Shown here: piece by piece, positions 8,500 through 17,208 of the stretch
Layout of the letters: every line of letters begins with the position of its first letter
How positions within the stretch are numbered: position 1 is the stretch's first letter
Assembly: GCF_001808955.1 (NCBI RefSeq)
Contig: NZ_KV795254.1
Location: forward strand, 279,559 to 343,558
Direction of reading: 5' to 3'
Length of the DNA: 64,000 nt
From: Rothia sp. HMSC078H08
Lineage (GTDB): Bacteria; Actinomycetota; Actinomycetes; Actinomycetales; Micrococcaceae
Translations under genes and position numbers: made by a program
Notes under the pieces: generated by a model
What the model saw: the letters and a program-made list of their open reading frames with translations, nothing else
The model's database searches: none
Told to the model about the DNA's origin: nothing

Positions 8500-9831
8500 A
8501 TGTCTATTTCCCTGCCCGTCGAGCTTGAGGCCATCGCCGAAGAGCTCAACTATGAGCACGGCCGCCTCATCTACGAGGGTGTAGGCGGTAACGAGGTGCG
8601 CCGCTCCATCCTGCCCGGTGGTGTACGCGTGATTACCGAAAAAATGCCCGGTACCCGCGGCGTATCCATCGGGTTCTGGGTGGGAGTCGGCTCCCGCGAC
8701 GAAGCCCCCGGCATGCTCGGCTCCACCCACTTCCTGGAGCACCTGCTGTTCAAGGGCACCGGAACCCGCACCGCCCTGGACATCGCATCCTCCTTCGACG
8801 CGGTAGGCGGCGAATCCAACGCCCTGACCGCTAAGGAGCACACCTGCTACTACGCGCGTGTGCTCGACGATGACGCACCCATGGCGGTGGACGTCATCAC
8901 CGATATGGTCACCAACGCCCTGCTGGACCCGGCTCATCTGGAACAGGAACGCGGCGTGATCCTCGAAGAGATCGCCATGGACCAGGACGACCCGACCGAC
9001 GTTGCTTTCGAGAACTTCGTGGAGCAGCTCATGGGCGAGAACCCGCTGGGCCGCCCCATTGGCGGTACCCCGCAGGAGATTACCGAGGTGCCGCGTGACG
9101 CCGTGTGGGAGCACTACAAGCGCTACTACACCCCGGACCGCCTGGTCATTTCTGCCGCCGGTTCGCTGGAGCACAGCACCATGGTCCGCCTCGTGCTGGA
9201 GGCGCTGACCCGCTACGGCTGGAACCTGCAGGAGGGCGTGGCACCGGCACCGCGTCGCGTACGCACCGACAGCGGCATCGTTCCGCTGAGCGAGCTGCGT
9301 GAGGTGGAGAAGGGCTTCGAACAGACCAACATTGTGATGGGCTGCCCGAGCATTATCGCCGGTGACGACCGCCGCTACGCAATGAGCGTGCTGACCAGCG
9401 CGTTCGGTGCGGGCATGTCCTCGCGTCTGTTCCAGGAGATTCGTGAGAAGCGCGGTCTGGCGTACAGCACGTTTGCGTTCTCCGGTGCGTACTCGGACGC
9501 CGGCTACTTCGGCATGTACGCGGGCTGCCTGCCCGCTAAGACCGAGCAGGTGCGCGAGGTCATGGGCTACGAGTTCGATAAGCTCGCCACCGCCGGTATT
9601 ACCGAGGAAGAGCTGACGAAGGTCCGCGGCCAGCTGGCTGGCTCCACCGTGCTCGGTAGCGAGGATTCGGGTTCGCGCATGTCCCGCCTGGGCCGTGCCG
9701 AGCTGGATTCGGGACTGTTCACCAGCACCGATGAGCTGCTGGAGAAGATCCGCGCGGTCTCCCTGGAGGAGGTTCGCGACCTTGCGGCGTACCTGGGGCA
9801 GCAGCAGATGATTACCACCATCGTGCGCTAA
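8500..9831 (+). CDS. M16 family zinc metallopeptidase
   Basis: This cytoplasmic insulinase/PqqL-type peptidase gene follows pnp in most actinobacteria. The 443-residue product contains the inverted zinc motif HFLEH (His77, Glu80, His81) and the distal metal-binding glutamates in RGVILEEIAMDQDDP, followed by the inactive second half with SRLFQEIREKRGLAYS, the substrate-binding Arg/Tyr segment typical of M16B enzymes. The ATG at 8500 has GAAGGA 7 bases upstream and lies 22 bases after the acyltransferase stop, so it may be co-transcribed with that gene here. The physiological substrate in this group is unknown. Confidence 0.93.
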   Translation: MSISLPVELEAIAEELNYEHGRLIYEGVGGNEVRRSILPGGVRVITEKMPGTRGVSIGFWVGVGSRDEAPGMLGSTHFLEHLLFKGTGTRTALDIASSFDAVGGESNALTAKEHTCYYARVLDDDAPMAVDVITDMVTNALLDPAHLEQERGVILEEIAMDQDDPTDVAFENFVEQLMGENPLGRPIGGTPQEITEVPRDAVWEHYKRYYTPDRLVISAAGSLEHSTMVRLVLEALTRYGWNLQEGVAPAPRRVRTDSGIVPLSELREVEKGFEQTNIVMGCPSIIAGDDRRYAMSVLTSAFGAGMSSRLFQEIREKRGLAYSTFAFSGAYSDAGYFGMYAGCLPAKTEQVREVMGYEFDKLATAGITEEELTKVRGQLAGSTVLGSEDSGSRMSRLGRAELDSGLFTSTDELLEKIRAVSLEEVRDLAAYLGQQQMITTIVR

Positions 9832-9876
9832 CCCCTGAACATCCCTAACGCACAACGCTGATAAGGCATAAAAACG

Positions 9877-9921
9877 CCCGTTCCCACACCCCACCAAATC
9901 GGGGGAGGGAACGGGTATTTT
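9877..9921 (+). terminator. Terminator after the M16 peptidase
   Basis: CCCGTTCCC (9877-9885) pairs with GGGAACGGG (9907-9915), with a possible CCCC/GGGG inner pairing. TATTTTG follows. Confidence 0.85.
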
Positions 9922-9938
9922 GTATGTATCGGCACCTA

Positions 9939-9976
9939 TCAAAGAGATGCCTCCAAGTCAAAGAGATGCCTCCAAG
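9939..9976 (+). repeat. Perfect 19-bp tandem duplication
   Basis: The unit tcaaagagatgcctccaag occurs at 9939-9957 and again at 9958-9976 without a mismatch. It lies between the converging M16 and OatA-like genes. Confidence 0.95.
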
Positions 9977-9996
9977 AAGTGCTTCCGGGCGCTCTG

Positions 9997-10031
9997 CTGC
10001 CCATGCTCTTGACGCTCAGCATGAGCGGCAG
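9997..10031 (-). terminator. Possible terminator of the OatA-like gene
   Basis: CTGCC CATGC pairs with GCATG (3-base bulge) GGCAG. It is imperfect and lacks a T-run in the minus-strand sense, so it is a weak candidate. Confidence 0.35.
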
Positions 10032-10058
10032 AACCCGAAAAGCTACTGCTGAGAGCTA

Positions 10059-12005
10059 CTATTTCTGCGCCTTGGCAATAGCCTCCATCAGCACCTGGGC
10101 GTAGAGCTCCTGACCAGCAACCTCAGGGTGAACACCGTCAGAGGCCAGCAGACCACTCTGAGTCTGCAGAGCCTGGCGGATCGTAGAGTTCCAATCCGCA
10201 ATAATCACACGATCAGAATGCTGAGCCGCAAACTCACGAATCTTACCGTTCGAGTAGTCAATCCAGGTCAGGTTGCGCGGGCCGTAACCGGTGACCAGCA
10301 CCAGCTTAGAATCGGCGGGCATAGCCGCCAGAACCTCGTCGAGCTGACCATCCAGAATGGTCGAGTTCGCGGTCACCGACAGCACGAAGGTTTTACGAAT
10401 CTGGCCGTTGGCACCCATGGACTTAATAATCGGCAGGGCCTTAGCAATGGTTCGTCCCTCAGCCGCATCGATAGATGCCTCGGGCATCTTGTCGTACAGC
10501 TCGGGGGATACCGCCACCACAATGGAGTCACCCACAATGGTCACCTGCGAAGAATCCACCGAACCGGTCGCGGCCTTCGACTCCGAGGGACTTGCCGAAG
10601 GCTTCGCGTCCTTACCCGCAGCGCTCGGGCTTGCCGATGCGCTCGCAGCCTGTGCCTCCTGACGAGCCTTCAGGCGTTCAGCGGCGGCACGCTTGCCGTC
10701 CTCAACGGACTGCTGGGCGGTAGTCATTGCCGGAGCGGTGTGCACCGCCAGGCCGGTCGAAGCAGCAGCCACAACAACGGCAAGAGCCACCGAAACCGGC
10801 AGGAACTTAGTGCGCGAGGACTGGAAAGCCGCCACCACACGGTTAGCGCTACCGCGGAAACCGTAGCGGCGAATCGGGGTCTCAACCCAGCGGTACGACA
10901 TCTCCGCAATCGCGAAGGTCGCCACCAAAACGCCCACATTTACCAGCGGGGAACGGTCCGCACCCATCAGGTAGTGCATGACCACGGCGAGCGGCCAGTG
11001 CCACAGGTACAGGCCGTAGGAGCGCTCACCCACCCAGCGTAGGGGAGCGAAGTTCAGCAGGCGGCGCAGCACCTCGGAAGCGCCAGCAAGCATGTCCGGA
11101 AGCATGCCCTGAATCACGCCCAGCGCCAGCAGGGAGGCGCCGAACAGACCCCAGGGAATCGCACCGGGAGCCGACTCGGGAACCAGAATTGCGTAGGGAA
11201 TCAGAGCGAACAGGGACAGCCAGCTGATCATGACGCGGGCGAAGGCAACCAGGCCGAAGGGCTGAGCCACGCGGTACAGCACGGACTGCTGCAACGGCGG
11301 GTACAGCGACCAGGGGCGCGCAAACGCCAGCAGGGCGCCGAGCAGCAGGCCGTACAGGTGAGTGTCGGTGCCGTAGTAGACGCGGCTAATGGGGGAGCCG
11401 GACATCAGCAGTGCGGTGGCGGTGCTCAGCGACGCAATAATACCCAGCACCATGACCACGCTAAAACGACGCCAGCGGCGGCGCAGCAGCACGCCGGCGC
11501 CAACAATCAGCAGCGGCCATACCACGTAGAACTGTTCTTCCACCGCCAGGGACCAGAAGTTCGTGAAGAGCTCCGGGGAGGTCTGCGCGAAGTAGTCGTT
11601 ACCGGCAAAAATGGAAATCCAGTTGGACGAGAAGGTCGCCGCACCGGCGAGCTGACGGCCCAGGTTCACCTGAATATCGCCGCCAATGAGCAGACTGACC
11701 GGTCCCATGACCAGAATCAGCAGGGTAATGGCGGGAAGCAGACGGCGGGCACGTCGGATCCAGAAATTGCCCAGGGCAATTTTGCCGGTGAGAGCACCTT
11801 CACGCAGAAGCAGGGAGGTAATCAGGAAACCGGAGATGACGAAGAAAATATCCACGCCAATCATGCCGCCGGGTAGTACGGTGGGCCAGAAATGGTACAC
11901 CATCACGAGGAGCACGGCGATTGCTCGCAGACCGTCCAGACCCGGCAGAATATAACGCCGGTTAGCCTCATCTGGACGCACGGAGGAGGTAAAGAGGGAC
12001 TTCAT
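10059..12005 (-). CDS. OatA-like acyltransferase with C-terminal SGNH-type domain
   Basis: The 648-residue protein joins an N-terminal acyltransferase-3 domain to an extracytoplasmic SGNH-like domain, the architecture of OatA, which O-acetylates peptidoglycan and can protect against lysozyme. The N-terminus reads LPGLDGLRAIAVLLVMVYHF, and FFVISGFLI and NFWSLAVEEQFYVVWP are family signatures. About 10 membrane segments reach to residue 360, another spans about 400-425, then an Ala/Ser/Lys-rich linker leads to TIVGDSI (nucleophilic Ser) and SDGVHPEVAG (catalytic Asp-His pair). It opposes its neighbours, between M16 and dapB. A minus-strand TATAAT lies at 12033-12038 in an A/T-rich spacer. The acyl acceptor is inferred. 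Confidence 0.9.
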   Translation of the reverse strand: MKSLFTSSVRPDEANRRYILPGLDGLRAIAVLLVMVYHFWPTVLPGGMIGVDIFFVISGFLITSLLLREGALTGKIALGNFWIRRARRLLPAITLLILVMGPVSLLIGGDIQVNLGRQLAGAATFSSNWISIFAGNDYFAQTSPELFTNFWSLAVEEQFYVVWPLLIVGAGVLLRRRWRRFSVVMVLGIIASLSTATALLMSGSPISRVYYGTDTHLYGLLLGALLAFARPWSLYPPLQQSVLYRVAQPFGLVAFARVMISWLSLFALIPYAILVPESAPGAIPWGLFGASLLALGVIQGMLPDMLAGASEVLRRLLNFAPLRWVGERSYGLYLWHWPLAVVMHYLMGADRSPLVNVGVLVATFAIAEMSYRWVETPIRRYGFRGSANRVVAAFQSSRTKFLPVSVALAVVVAAASTGLAVHTAPAMTTAQQSVEDGKRAAAERLKARQEAQAASASASPSAAGKDAKPSASPSESKAATGSVDSSQVTIVGDSIVVAVSPELYDKMPEASIDAAEGRTIAKALPIIKSMGANGQIRKTFVLSVTANSTILDGQLDEVLAAMPADSKLVLVTGYGPRNLTWIDYSNGKIREFAAQHSDRVIIADWNSTIRQALQTQSGLLASDGVHPEVAGQELYAQVLMEAIAKAQK

Positions 12006-12032
12006 ACTGTCAAAGCACTCCGTAGGATGGAA

Positions 12033-12038
12033 ATTATA
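12033..12038 (-). promoter_or_regulatory. -10 box (TATAAT) for the OatA-like gene
   Basis: The minus strand reads TATAAT 28 bases upstream of the ATG, inside an A/T-rich stretch. No convincing -35 box was seen. Confidence 0.5.
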
Positions 12039-12188
12039 GAAATACTTCCTAATTATATGGTTGCTAACTTTAGATAGCGTATTAAACGGCTTGTATGACG
12101 GTTAGATTACTTCGCTTTTTAGACCGCTGAGGTTCCGCGGGGTATCTCACCCAGCGTGTGCGATGGCGTGCACCGCGCCCACACGGGG

Positions 12189-12194
12189 GATAAT
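12189..12194 (+). promoter_or_regulatory. -10 box (GATAAT) for dapB
   Basis: GATAAT lies about 65 bases upstream of the dapB start and fits the TANNNT-like -10 boxes seen throughout the window. Confidence 0.45.
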
Positions 12195-12258
12195 AGAGGC
12201 TGTACGTCACAGCGTCTGCCCCATAGTCGGGGTGCACAAAAGCTACGGAGGAGAGAAG

Positions 12259-13029
12259 ATGGCCCACGAGGGCGACGAAAAAATCTGGAAGGTAGCGGTA
12301 CTCGGTGCCGCAGGCCGCATGGGCTCTGAGGCGGTGCGCGCCGTCAACACCTCCGCAGACATGGACCTGGTGGCGGCACTGGGCCGTGGCGATGACCTGC
12401 AGGAGCTGGTCGATGCCGGCGCAGAGATTGTTATTGACCTGACAGTTCCCGAATCCAGCGAGGCGAATGTGCGTTTCGCGGTGGAGCACGGTATGCACGC
12501 GGTGGTTGGTACGACCGGTTGGACCCCCGAGCGCCTGGACTCCCTGCGCGAACTGCTGACCGAGCACCCCGAGGTGGGTGTGCTCATCGCCCCGAACTTC
12601 GCGATTGGTTCGATTCTCGCCACCGAGTTCGCGGCGAAGGCGGCACGCTACTTCGAATCGGTAGAAATCATTGAGATTCACCACCCGAACAAGGTGGACG
12701 CCCCCTCCGGTACCGCTGTGCACACCGCCCGCAAGGTGGCTGCCGCCCGCGCGGAGGCTGGCGTGGGGGCAAGCCCGGATGCCACCACCTCCGATCCTTT
12801 GGGCTCGCGCGGTGCCGTGGTCGACGATATTCACGTACATGCAGTACGTCTGCGTGGTATGGTGGCGCATCAGGAGATTCTGCTGGGTGACCCCGGTCAG
12901 CAGCTGGTGATTCGTCATGATTCTTTTGACCGTACCTCCTTTATGCCCGGTGTTCTGCTGGGTGTGCGTGAGGTGGCGGCGCATCCCGGTTTGAGCGTGG
13001 GCTTGGACGCCTACATGGATTTGTCGTAG
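12259..13029 (+). CDS. dapB: 4-hydroxy-tetrahydrodipicolinate reductase
   Basis: DapB reduces the DapA product with NAD(P)H in the pathway to meso-diaminopimelate and lysine. The 256-residue product has the Rossmann start VAVLGAAGRMG, GTTGWTPERLD, APNFAIGS and the catalytic segment EIHHPNKVDAPSGTA with the active His pair and Lys. Actinobacterial DapB is often shorter at the N-terminus, and MAHEGDEKIW is a modest extension. The ATG at 12259 follows GGAGGAGAG; the frame is open further upstream without similarity. It begins a unit that continues into the membrane/TPR-like gene 9 bases downstream. dapA is 0.9 kb away and dapF 18 kb away. Confidence 0.96.
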   Translation: MAHEGDEKIWKVAVLGAAGRMGSEAVRAVNTSADMDLVAALGRGDDLQELVDAGAEIVIDLTVPESSEANVRFAVEHGMHAVVGTTGWTPERLDSLRELLTEHPEVGVLIAPNFAIGSILATEFAAKAARYFESVEIIEIHHPNKVDAPSGTAVHTARKVAAARAEAGVGASPDATTSDPLGSRGAVVDDIHVHAVRLRGMVAHQEILLGDPGQQLVIRHDSFDRTSFMPGVLLGVREVAAHPGLSVGLDAYMDLS

Positions 13030-13038
13030 GGGAGCGTT

Positions 13039-13701
13039 ATGTCTGAACAAACTTCACCCGACGCCTCGCAGGTATCTTCCGAGGCTCCTAGCCCCTGGTG
13101 GACGTCGCTGCGCCTGTGGACCGTCTGTGCCTGCGTGCTGATGGTTCTGACCGTGCTGATTCTGCCGCTGCCGCTGGCGGCGCGTGCATCTATTCTGGGC
13201 GTGCTGATTTTTAGCGCCGTCTTCGTGACGGTGGATGCAGGCGGCTGGGGTAAGACCTTCGCGGCACTGACTTGCGCACTGCTGACCCTGTACCTGGTAC
13301 ACATTGCGCAGCAGGGGTTCGTGATGCTCACCTCCGGTTCGGTGGCTGGCATTGTGCTTGGCGCGGGTATGATTCTGCTGCCGATTCTGGGTGCGTGGGC
13401 GCTGGTGCGTGAGGTGCTTTTCGGTGCTCGTATTCAGCGTATGGCTCAGGAGTTGGCTGCTTCGGGTGAGCTGGCGGAGGATACCCTGCCGCGCACCCCG
13501 GCGGGTCGTGTGGACCGTGAGGCGGCGGCGGTGGAGTTTGAAGGCTTTGCGGCGGCGGTTGAGCAGGAGCCGAATAGCTGGAAGGCGTGGTTCAACCTGG
13601 CGTGCATGTACGATGCGGGCGGCGAGCGTAAGCGTGCCCGTGCGGCGATGCGCAACGCGTGGGCGTTGCGTTCGGGCGGTCAGGCGAAGGGTATGCGTTA
13701 G
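13039..13701 (+). CDS. Membrane protein with TPR-like C-terminus
   Basis: The 220-residue product has a short polar N-terminus, about four membrane segments (roughly residues 28-48, 50-67, 70-90 and 100-125), and a cytoplasmic tail. The tail segment SWKAWFNLACMYDAGGERKR is one TPR-like helix pair (W..FNLA..Y...G...A). Genes of this kind follow dapB in other Micrococcaceae; the function is not known. The ATG at 13039 has GGGGAG upstream and lies 9 bases after dapB, so the two are probably one operon. In related genomes thyX is often found here before dapA; no thyX is present. Confidence 0.75.
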   Translation: MSEQTSPDASQVSSEAPSPWWTSLRLWTVCACVLMVLTVLILPLPLAARASILGVLIFSAVFVTVDAGGWGKTFAALTCALLTLYLVHIAQQGFVMLTSGSVAGIVLGAGMILLPILGAWALVREVLFGARIQRMAQELAASGELAEDTLPRTPAGRVDREAAAVEFEGFAAAVEQEPNSWKAWFNLACMYDAGGERKRARAAMRNAWALRSGGQAKGMR

Positions 13702-13839
13702 GCGCAAGCGCTGCGCTCCATCCTCAGTCCCGCATTTATTTTCGGTGTGGGGTTGATGGATAGTACCGAGGATATGTGCCCGGTTTCATAGGCTCTCGCG
13801 GAAGTACCGCGGGTTTGAAAGAGTCCGAATAGTAGAACA

Positions 13840-13857
13840 CGCATGAAAACTTATGCG
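13840..13857 (+). promoter_or_regulatory. Small inverted repeat upstream of dapA
   Basis: CGCAT and ATGCG face each other around GAAAACTT about 40 bases before the dapA promoter. It could be an operator; the binding protein is unknown. Confidence 0.3.
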
Positions 13858-13886
13858 TCCTGTAGCAAAAATCTGCATTTCGGGCG

Positions 13887-13892
13887 TACTCT
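13887..13892 (+). promoter_or_regulatory. -10 box of a leaderless dapA promoter
   Basis: TACTCT ends 6 bases before the dapA ATG, and there is no Shine-Dalgarno sequence. Transcription would begin at or next to the start codon. Confidence 0.6.
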
Positions 13893-13898
13893 GGACAT

Positions 13899-14834
13899 AT
13901 GTCTGAGAACCTTTCGAACCCCGGTACTTTTGTTGAACCTGTCTTCGGTCGCCTCCTGACCGCAATGGTGACCCCCTTCGCGAAGGACGGCTCCGTTGAT
14001 GAAAAGCAGGTTGCAGACCTGGCGAACTACCTTGTGGAGAACGGCCACGATGGTCTGGTGGTCTGCGGTACCACCGGTGAATACTCCACCATGACCGATG
14101 ACGAGAACGAGCGCGTCTTCCAGATTGTGAAGGATACCGTCGGTTCTCGCGCGAAGATTATTGCCGGTGTTGGTTCGAACGATACGGCGCATACTATTGA
14201 GCTGGCGCACCGTGCCGAAAAGATTGGTGTGGACGGCCTGCTGGTTGTGACCCCCTATTACAACAAGCCGACTCAGCCGGGTGTCTACGCCCATTTTGCG
14301 ACCGTTGCGCAGGCAACTGAGACCCCCGTCATGCTTTACGATATTCCGGGTCGTGCGGGCATCCCCATCGCACCCGAAACCTACCGTCGCCTTGCAGAAA
14401 TTGATAGTATTGTAGCGGTGAAAGACGCCAAGGCAGACTTCGGTGCCGCAACCGAGGTCATGGCAACCACCGACCTGCACTACTACAGCGGCGACGACGG
14501 ACTGACCCTTCCCTGGATGGCAATGGGCGCCGTCGGCCTCGTTTCGGTGACCGCACATGTGGCACCCGCACTCTTCCGTGCCCTGATTGATGCTGTCGTT
14601 GCACAGGACCTGGTGGAGGCTCAGCGTCTTCACCTGGAACTGACTCCGATTGTCCGAGCAACCATGGGCCGTGCCCCCGGTTGCGTTGCCGCCAAGGAAA
14701 TTCTCTCCTGGCAGGGTGTGCTGGATGAGCCTGTCGTTCGCCTGCCGCACGTACTCTCCGAACCGGAGGTTGCCCAGGCTATGCGAGCTGACCTGCTCTC
14801 CTCGAGCATCGCTCACACCCTAAAGAACGCCTAA
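13899..14834 (+). CDS. dapA: 4-hydroxy-tetrahydrodipicolinate synthase
   Basis: DapA condenses pyruvate with aspartate semialdehyde, the first committed step to diaminopimelate and lysine. The 311-residue TIM-barrel has GTTGEYSTM (pyruvate-binding threonines), TPYYNKPTQPG with the catalytic Tyr, YDIPGRAG, and IVAVKDAKAD, in which Lys175 forms the Schiff base. The ATG at 13899 has no Shine-Dalgarno site; a TACTCT -10 box 6 bases upstream points to a leaderless mRNA. The gene is separated from the dapB unit by about 200 bases, so it has its own promoter. A strong hairpin at 14941-14976 lies downstream. Confidence 0.96.
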   Translation: MSENLSNPGTFVEPVFGRLLTAMVTPFAKDGSVDEKQVADLANYLVENGHDGLVVCGTTGEYSTMTDDENERVFQIVKDTVGSRAKIIAGVGSNDTAHTIELAHRAEKIGVDGLLVVTPYYNKPTQPGVYAHFATVAQATETPVMLYDIPGRAGIPIAPETYRRLAEIDSIVAVKDAKADFGAATEVMATTDLHYYSGDDGLTLPWMAMGAVGLVSVTAHVAPALFRALIDAVVAQDLVEAQRLHLELTPIVRATMGRAPGCVAAKEILSWQGVLDEPVVRLPHVLSEPEVAQAMRADLLSSSIAHTLKNA

Positions 14835-14940
14835 ACTTTAACGCAGAACCTGCACAACTTATCGTACAGAGCGCGTATATATAGAGGACTTCGGCTACCG
14901 TCACACCCCGACTTCGGGGCGCATGATGTAGCCAACGGAC

Positions 14941-14976
14941 GCGGACTCCACACCTAACACTAGGTGAGGGGTCCGC
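14941..14976 (+). terminator. Strong hairpin between dapA and the RNase J gene
   Basis: Sixteen positions pair (14941-14956 with 14961-14976), with one mismatch and one wobble, around ACAC. There is no T-run. It probably ends dapA transcripts or shapes the 390-base leader of RNase J. The rest of that spacer holds a CCCCGA/CGGGG hairpin near 14906 and a 10-base tandem repeat at 15071-15090, but no gene. Confidence 0.6.
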
Positions 14977-15070
14977 TCTGGCGTATTGCCGCGGTTTACC
15001 GTCGATGATTCGGCCCACCCACTCAGACAGGGGCCCAGCTTAGGTAGAAGCACCCGCGCACTACGCCCCC

Positions 15071-15090
15071 GAATACTTTTGAATACTTTC
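15071..15090 (+). repeat. Two 10-bp tandem repeats in the RNase J leader
   Basis: gaatactttt and gaatactttc are adjacent. One base differs. Confidence 0.7.
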
Positions 15091-15226
15091 GGTGATTTGG
15101 ACGCACCGGCAGCACCCCACCTCCTCGGCATGTGAGAGCCGAACCGGCGGGAGCGCTTGCGGTACGAAGCGTCACCTACGAATCACAGACATCACAAGAA
15201 AACATAGAAGAAAGAGGAGACACACG

Positions 15227-16942
<1,716 letters not shown>

Positions 16943-16977
16943 TACTCTGCGCGAGGCTAACTGCCTGGCATAGCGAA

Positions 16978-17010
16978 AGGCGGGGTCGATACTTGGTGTC
17001 GGCCCCGCCT
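16978..17010 (+). terminator. Terminator-like hairpin after the RNase J gene
   Basis: AGGCGGGGTCGA pairs with TCGGCCCCGCCT around a 9-base loop. No T-run follows. Confidence 0.65.
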
Positions 17011-17032
17011 GCCGTGTATCTGCGCAACGTAC

Positions 17033-17076
17033 GCGTGAAAGCTGCGCGAAAGCTGCGTGAAAGCTCGGCGAAAGCG
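17033..17076 (+). repeat. Four degenerate 11-bp tandem repeats
   Basis: The units gcgtgaaagct, gcgcgaaagct, gcgtgaaagct and cggcgaaagcg follow each other in the RNase J-ftsK spacer. The core GCGAAAGC/GTGAAAGC could form a series of small hairpins. Confidence 0.85.
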
Positions 17077-17195
17077 AACGCAGTAGGGGAGAAGCGCCTC
17101 ATCAGCGCCCTATCAACACCTCTATAGGCACCGGGCGGGGCGCACTTTTTAGCTCACTGATAACGAAAGAATCGGTACATTAACGGGAAGGTTGA

Positions 17196-17201
17196 TACCC
17201 T
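17196..17201 (+). promoter_or_regulatory. -10 box of a leaderless ftsK promoter
   Basis: TACCCT is followed by 7 bases and the ATG. There is no properly spaced Shine-Dalgarno sequence. Confidence 0.6.
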
Positions 17202-17208
17202 AAAAGGT

